64,000 bases of DNA, from assembly GCA_002256985.1 (NCBI GenBank), contig NCGO01000004.1, positions 186,001 to 250,000 on the forward strand, read 5' to 3'. The notes beneath the pieces are model-generated. The model saw only the letters and a list, made by a program, of their open reading frames with translations. It made no database searches and had not been told where the DNA came from. Each line of letters starts with the position of its first letter. The stretch's first letter is position 1. The translations under genes and the position numbers were made by a program. This DNA is from Novosphingobium sp. 28-62-57. Lineage in GTDB: Bacteria; Pseudomonadota; Alphaproteobacteria; Sphingomonadales; Sphingomonadaceae. Shown here piece after piece: positions 59,871 through 64,000 of the stretch.

Positions 59871-60530
59871 ATGGCAAAAAAACCTGATCCAGCAGATATC
59901 GCGCCAGATCAGGACGAGGCTTACGCCACAGGGTCAAGCGCGCCGGTGGCTGATCCGCGCAAGCTGGAAAAAGCGCTCGGCGCGCAGATCCGGCTGTTGC
60001 GGCGCAAGCTGGATTTCTCGGTGTCCGATCTGGCCAGCGCATCGGGCATTTCGCCGGGCATGGTCTCGAAGATCGAGAACGGCCAGATTTCCGCGTCGCT
60101 GACCACGCTGCAATCCTTGGCGAGCGTGTTGTGCGTGCCGATGTCTTCGCTGTTCATCTCGGTCGAAGACCGGCTCGATTGCTCGTTCGTGCCATCAGGT
60201 TCGGGGGTGAGCATTGAACGGCGGGGCACCAAGGCGGGGCACAATTATCAGTTGCTGGGCCATTTGCTGCGGGGCGATGTGGTGGTTGAGCCCTATCTGA
60301 TCACGTTGCACGACAATGCCCAGACCTACACCAGTTTCAGCCATTTGGGGACCGAACTGATTTACATGCTGGCGGGCGAACTGCGCTATCGCCATGGCGG
60401 TGAGGTTTATGATCTGCGCCCCGGCGATACCTTGATGTTTGATTCTGGCGCACAGCATGGCCCGGAAAAACTGCTCTCGTTTCCGATCCGCTATCTGTCG
60501 ATCATCGTCTATCCGCGCGCCACAATCTAA
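59871..60530 (+). CDS. XRE-cupin transcriptional regulator
   Basis: A 219-residue regulator with an XRE helix-turn-helix at about 35-90 (LDFSVSDLASASGISPGMVS, then SKIENGQISASLTTLQSLA) and a C-terminal cupin from about 140 (FSHLGTELIYMLAGELRYRH, then YDLRPGDTLMFDSGAQHGPE). This layout is typical of regulators of amine and amino-acid metabolism such as PuuR-like proteins. It stands just upstream of the GATase operon in the same direction and probably controls it. An inverted repeat at 60548-60566 sits in front of that operon. Confidence 0.82.
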   Translation: MAKKPDPADIAPDQDEAYATGSSAPVADPRKLEKALGAQIRLLRRKLDFSVSDLASASGISPGMVSKIENGQISASLTTLQSLASVLCVPMSSLFISVEDRLDCSFVPSGSGVSIERRGTKAGHNYQLLGHLLRGDVVVEPYLITLHDNAQTYTSFSHLGTELIYMLAGELRYRHGGEVYDLRPGDTLMFDSGAQHGPEKLLSFPIRYLSIIVYPRATI

Positions 60531-60547
60531 CCGCATAAATTTCTCCG

Positions 60548-60598
60548 TAAGAAAAATTTGTTCTTAGAGGTTGACGGGTTCCGTCGCCCTGCCATAGT
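60548..60598 (+). promoter_or_regulatory. Inverted repeat and promoter before the GATase operon
   Basis: TAAGAA-N7-TTCTTA (60548-60566) lies directly upstream of a TTGACG (60571-60576), a 16-base gap and CATAGT (60593-60598), a plausible -35/-10 pair 32 bases before the start at 60630. The dyad is the best candidate operator for the XRE-cupin regulator. Confidence 0.5.
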
Positions 60599-60629
60599 TT
60601 TCTGCGAGCAGGAAAAGGGCAGGACCCCG

Positions 60630-61517
60630 ATGTGCGGCATTGTAGGGTTGTTTCTCAAAAACAAGGCGATGGAGCCACAGTTCGGGCCGCTCCTGGCCGA
60701 AATGCTGGGCGTGATGACCGATCGTGGGCCCGATAGCGCGGGCTTTGCGGTCTATGGGGAAAAGGCCCCCGGTTCCTGGAAGATGACGGTCCGCCATGAT
60801 CATGCGGCCAGTGTGGCAGCGGCCTTGGCACAGGCCATTGGCGCACCTGTTACGGTGACCGCCCGCGATTCCCACAGCGTGCTCACTCTGCCGGAAACGC
60901 ATCAGGCCCTGGCGCGCGAATGGCTGGCTGCCAATTGTCCTGAGATGACCATTTGCGGCGATGGCCGCAGCATCGAATTGTACAAGGAAATCGGCCTGCC
61001 AGCGCAAGTGGCGGACCGGTTTGGCTTGCGCGCCATGGCGGGCAGCCACGGCATTGGCCATACCCGAATGGCCACCGAATCCGCGGTGACCACTGCGGGC
61101 GCTCATCCTTTCTCGACAGGGCCGGACCAGTGCCTCGTTCACAACGGCTCGCTGTCCAATCACGCCAGTTTGCGCCGGATGCTGATCCGCGAAGGCATGC
61201 ACTTTTCGACAGACAATGACAGCGAAGTGGCCGCAGGATACCTCACGTGGAAGATGGCGGGCGGGGCCACGCTGGCGCAAGCCCTGGAGGCGGCGCTCAC
61301 CGATCTCGATGGGTTTTACACCTTTGTCGTCGGTACAGAGACCGGGTTCGCCGTGGTTCGTGATCCCATTTCCTGCAAGCCTGCCGTCATGGCGGAAACG
61401 GATGATCTCGTCGCCTTTGCTTCGGAATACCGGGCGCTCACCGGGCTTCCGGGGATCGCCGGTGCCAGCATTTTTGAGCCTGAGCCAGCGCGCGTCTATG
61501 CCTGGGAGCATGCGTGA
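60630..61517 (+). CDS. Class II glutamine amidotransferase subunit (MgsA/GlxB type)
   Basis: A 295-residue N-terminal-nucleophile amidotransferase: the sequence starts MCGIVGLF, so Cys2 becomes the catalytic N terminus. Conserved parts are TDRGPDSAGFAVYG, IGHTRMATESAVTTAGAHPF and the ammonia-channel side CLVHNGSLSNH. This is the glutaminase domain of glutamate synthase as a separate subunit, as in N-methylglutamate synthase (MgsA) and Rhizobium GlxB. It supplies ammonia or an amine to the FMN subunit. The ATG at 60630 has AGGACCCC upstream and is fixed by the essential Cys2. It overlaps the next start. Confidence 0.88.
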   Translation: MCGIVGLFLKNKAMEPQFGPLLAEMLGVMTDRGPDSAGFAVYGEKAPGSWKMTVRHDHAASVAAALAQAIGAPVTVTARDSHSVLTLPETHQALAREWLAANCPEMTICGDGRSIELYKEIGLPAQVADRFGLRAMAGSHGIGHTRMATESAVTTAGAHPFSTGPDQCLVHNGSLSNHASLRRMLIREGMHFSTDNDSEVAAGYLTWKMAGGATLAQALEAALTDLDGFYTFVVGTETGFAVVRDPISCKPAVMAETDDLVAFASEYRALTGLPGIAGASIFEPEPARVYAWEHA

Positions 61518-62203
61518 TGGAAGTTGTCGACCTGAGCGTGACCGGCAAGACCGCTCTGAACCAGCGTCTGCATCACTTGGCGCATCACCCCGGCGAAGCC
61601 CACTGGCGTGTGCTCAATCCCGATGGCCAGCATTCCTTGGCGGTGGGGCTTGATGCCCCGATCACGGTCGAGATTGCCGGGCATGCTGGCTATTACTGTG
61701 CGGGCATGAACAAGCAGGCCACGGTTATCGTCGAAGGCAATGTCGGGGTTGGCGTTGCCGAAAACATGATGTCGGGCACGGTCCACGTGCGCGGCGATGC
61801 CAGCCAGGCAGCGGGCGCGACGGCGCATGGCGGTTTGCTGATTATCGATGGCAATGCCTCGGCCCGTTGCGGCATTTCGATGAAGGGCATCAACATCGTC
61901 GTCAAAGGCTCGATCGGCCATATGAGCGCCTTCATGGCCCAGGCAGGCACGCTGGTGGTCCTGGGTGATGCCGGTGATGCCTTGGGCGATTCCATCTATG
62001 AAGCGCGCATTTATGTGCGGGGGCAGGTGCAAAGCCAGGGCGCTGATTGCATCGCCAAAGAGCTGCGTGACGAGCATCGGGCGGAGCTGGCAAGCCTGTT
62101 GAGCCAGGCAGGCGTTACTGGCGTCGCGGTCGATGAGTTCCGCCGATATGGCTCTGCCCGCAACTTATACAGTTTCCACGTCGACAACGCGTCGCAGTAT
62201 TAA
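61517..62203 (+). CDS. GXGXG domain subunit (MgsB/GlxC type)
   Basis: A 228-residue protein equal to the C-terminal beta-helix (GXGXG) domain of glutamate synthase. Regular repeats such as GNVGVGVAENMMSG, GLLIIDGNASARCGISMKG and LVVLGDAGDALGDSIYEAR are visible. In N-methylglutamate synthase it is a separate structural subunit (MgsB). The start at ATG 61517 overlaps the stop of the amidotransferase gene. It follows and precedes the other two subunits with no room for a promoter. Confidence 0.88.
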   Translation: MEVVDLSVTGKTALNQRLHHLAHHPGEAHWRVLNPDGQHSLAVGLDAPITVEIAGHAGYYCAGMNKQATVIVEGNVGVGVAENMMSGTVHVRGDASQAAGATAHGGLLIIDGNASARCGISMKGINIVVKGSIGHMSAFMAQAGTLVVLGDAGDALGDSIYEARIYVRGQVQSQGADCIAKELRDEHRAELASLLSQAGVTGVAVDEFRRYGSARNLYSFHVDNASQY

Positions 62204-62216
62204 GGAGACGGCGAAG

Positions 62217-63545
62217 ATGGACGTGTCCAATGTTCCCAAGACGCTGCCCCGCTACTCGGCCACTTTCGATCCGCACACTTTGTCGGAAATCCGCCGCGCG
62301 GCTGCCACCGGCATTTACGATATTCGCGGCGCGGGGGCCAAGCGCGCGTTGCCGCATTTTGATGACCTGCTGTTTCTCGGCGCTTCGATGTCGCGCTATC
62401 CGCTTGAGGGGTATCGCGAGAAATGTGACACCGATGTTTGGCTTGGCACGCGGTTTGCCAAAAAGCCGATCCACCTGACGATCCCTGTAACCATTGCGGG
62501 GATGAGCTTTGGATCGCTGTCAGCGCAGGCCAAAGAGGCGCTTGGCCGCGGGGCAACAATCGCCGGAACCTCGACAACCACCGGCGATGGCGGGATGACA
62601 GCGGAAGAACGCGGCCAGTCCTCCATTCTGGTCTATCAGTATCTGCCGTCGCGCTATGGGATGAACCCTGATGATCTGCGCAAGGCCGATGCGATTGAAG
62701 TGGTCATCGGTCAGGGCGCAAAGCCGGGTGGCGGGGGCATGTTGCTCGGCCAGAAGATTTCGGACCGCGTGGCAGAAATGCGGACCCTGCCCAAAGGCAT
62801 CGACCAACGCTCAGCCTGCCGACACCCCGATTGGACCGGCCCTGATGACCTGACCATCAAGATCGACGAGCTGCGCGAGATTACCGACCATGAAAAGCCG
62901 ATCTACGTCAAAGTCGGCGCCACGCGGCCTTACTATGATGTGGCGCTGGCGGTGAAATCAGGCGCGGATGTGGTCGTGCTCGATGGCATGCAGGGCGGAA
63001 CGGCTGCCACGCAGGACGTGTTCATCGAACACGTGGGCATTCCCCTGCTCGCTGCGATCCGCCCCGCCGTGCAGGCGCTGCAGGATCTGGGCATGCACCG
63101 CAAAGTGCAGCTGATTGTCTCAGGCGGCATTCGCAACGGGGCCGATGTGGCCAAGGCTCTGGCCTTGGGGGCCGATGCTGTCTCGGTGGGAACCGCGGCA
63201 CTGGTGGCGTTGGGCGATAATGATCCGGCGCTCGAAGAGGAATACCGCGCGCTGGGCACAACCGCAGGCGCCTATGATGATTGGCAGGACGGACGCGACC
63301 CCGCCGGGATCACCACGCAGGATCCGCTCCTGGCCGCAAGGCTTGATCCGGTGGCGGCGGGGCGTCGGCTCGCCAACTATCTGTCGGTGCTGACGCTGGA
63401 GGCGCAAACCATCGCGCGCGCTTGCGGCAAAAGCCACCTGCACAATCTGGAACCTGAAGATCTGGTCGCACTGACGATCGAGGCAGCGGCCATGGCCAGA
63501 GTGCCGCTGGCAGGGACCGACTGGATTCCGGGGCACGTTTTTTGA
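62217..63545 (+). CDS. FMN-binding glutamate synthase-like subunit (MgsC/GlxD type)
   Basis: A 442-residue protein with the FMN-binding TIM barrel of glutamate synthase. Segments include IPVTIAGMSFGSLSAQAKEA, TGDGGMTAEERG, GQGAKPGGGGMLLGQK and the phosphate-binding VVLDGMQGGTAATQDVF with LIVSGGIRNGADVAKALALG. It would catalyse reductive amination of 2-oxoglutarate or, with methylamine, N-methylglutamate formation. AAGGAGACGG before ATG 62217 fixes the start. Specificity between glutamate and N-methylglutamate synthesis cannot be told from this window. Confidence 0.88.
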   Translation: MDVSNVPKTLPRYSATFDPHTLSEIRRAAATGIYDIRGAGAKRALPHFDDLLFLGASMSRYPLEGYREKCDTDVWLGTRFAKKPIHLTIPVTIAGMSFGSLSAQAKEALGRGATIAGTSTTTGDGGMTAEERGQSSILVYQYLPSRYGMNPDDLRKADAIEVVIGQGAKPGGGGMLLGQKISDRVAEMRTLPKGIDQRSACRHPDWTGPDDLTIKIDELREITDHEKPIYVKVGATRPYYDVALAVKSGADVVVLDGMQGGTAATQDVFIEHVGIPLLAAIRPAVQALQDLGMHRKVQLIVSGGIRNGADVAKALALGADAVSVGTAALVALGDNDPALEEEYRALGTTAGAYDDWQDGRDPAGITTQDPLLAARLDPVAAGRRLANYLSVLTLEAQTIARACGKSHLHNLEPEDLVALTIEAAAMARVPLAGTDWIPGHVF

Positions 63546-63599
63546 TGCGATGACGCGGTCAGGATCTTGGCGCGCCAAGGTTATGCGAGGGAGCACACC

Positions 63600-64000
63600 A
63601 TGTCGGCAAACTTGGCGGAAATCGCTGCAGAGCGTGGGATCAAATACTTCCTGATCTCCTACACCGACCTGTTCGGAAACCAGCGCGCCAAGCTTGTTCC
63701 GGCGGCGGCCATTGCCGGGATGCAAAAGGCAGGGGCCGGTTTTGCAGGTTTTGCCACATGGCTCGATATGACCCCGGCTGACCCTGATCTGTTTGCCCGG
63801 CCCGATCCGGCCAGCCTGATCCAACTGCCGTGGAAGCCCGATGTGGCGTGGTTGGCAGCGGATCTGTGGATGAGCGGCCAGCCGGTCGATCACGGTCCGC
63901 GCAATGCCCTGAAACAGCAGATTGCCAAAGCCGCCGCACTGGGGCTGCAACTGAAGACCGGGGTGGAATGCGAGTTTTTTCTGATCACGCCGGATGGCAA
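63600..64000 (+). CDS. Type III glutamine synthetase family protein (GlnT/GmaS type), partial
   Basis: The first 133 residues are visible; the gene runs off the right edge. The sequence (YFLISYTDLFGNQRAKLVP, AGAGFAGFATWLDMTPADPD, then GVECEFFLITPDG) matches the GlnT/gamma-glutamylmethylamide-synthetase branch of the glutamine synthetase family, with the metal-binding E-x-E region starting at ECEF. GGGAGCACACC precedes the ATG. Behind mgsABC-like genes, a gamma-glutamyl-amide synthetase would convert an amine plus glutamate into the substrate for the amidotransferase system. A true ammonia ligase is the alternative. Confidence 0.85.
   Translation, partial: MSANLAEIAAERGIKYFLISYTDLFGNQRAKLVPAAAIAGMQKAGAGFAGFATWLDMTPADPDLFARPDPASLIQLPWKPDVAWLAADLWMSGQPVDHGPRNALKQQIAKAAALGLQLKTGVECEFFLITPDG

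Overview
The window looks like chromosome of an alphaproteobacterium of the order Sphingomonadales, most like Novosphingobium or a close relative. The reasons are the high GC content, the many TonB-dependent receptors beside catabolic genes, a GapR/DUF2312 protein (an alphaproteobacterial family), dispersed CCCGGACTTGATCCGGG palindromes, and a Caulobacter/sphingomonad-style maltodextrin locus with flavin halogenases. The genus is an inference; no rRNA gene is present to confirm it. No intact tRNA, rRNA, CRISPR array or insertion sequence was found.

Region 1 (1-6018) is the right end of an integrative element. Short, translationally coupled genes (SAM-methyltransferase-like, a GapR homologue, helix-turn-helix proteins, and a small protein resembling the Acb2/Tad1 hairpin family) lead to a tyrosine integrase. 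The element ends in a duplicated 3' piece of a tRNA-Gly(CCC) gene, the presumed attachment site. A 119-bp tandem repeat that again carries a tRNA 3' end follows (6001-6239).

Region 2 (6258-22101) is a maltodextrin/starch utilisation locus. One minus-strand operon encodes a MalA-like TonB receptor, a flavin halogenase, a secreted alpha-amylase, an alpha-glucosidase and a second halogenase. A DUF6445 protein, a LacI-type regulator, a maltose-type transporter, a second secreted amylase and a sugar porter complete the set. Identical 12-bp operator-like sequences lie in the receptor and transporter promoters.

Region 3 (22136-54493) is a large aromatic-catabolism region. It holds mhpD, mhpF and mhpE with an IclR regulator; a TonB receptor; an MmgE/PrpD protein; a membrane module of DoxX and NTF2-like proteins; an extradiol dioxygenase; an HsaA-like monooxygenase; a cupin dioxygenase; a broken fumarylacetoacetate-hydrolase gene; and a 4,5-dihydroxyphthalate-decarboxylase-like gene. 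Next come a CoA transferase, an acyl-CoA dehydrogenase, a phthalate-dioxygenase-type Rieske oxygenase, a dehydrogenase, an MHS transporter and a meta-cleavage hydrolase. IclR, TetR, MarR and GntR regulators, a flavoprotein hydroxylase and an intact FAH/hydrolase/amidohydrolase operon close the region. The plausible logic is uptake, ring hydroxylation, ring cleavage (extradiol and gentisate-like), hydrolysis, and feeding of pyruvate and acetyl-CoA to central metabolism. The true substrate cannot be read from sequence.

Region 4 (54540-59747) has another TonB receptor, a periplasmic PQQ dehydrogenase and an exported NTF2-like protein. Region 5 (59871-64000) has an XRE-cupin regulator and a glutamate-synthase-like operon (GATase, GXGXG and FMN subunits) followed by a type III glutamine-synthetase-like gene cut by the window edge. 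This arrangement resembles N-methylglutamate/gamma-glutamyl-amide nitrogen metabolism.
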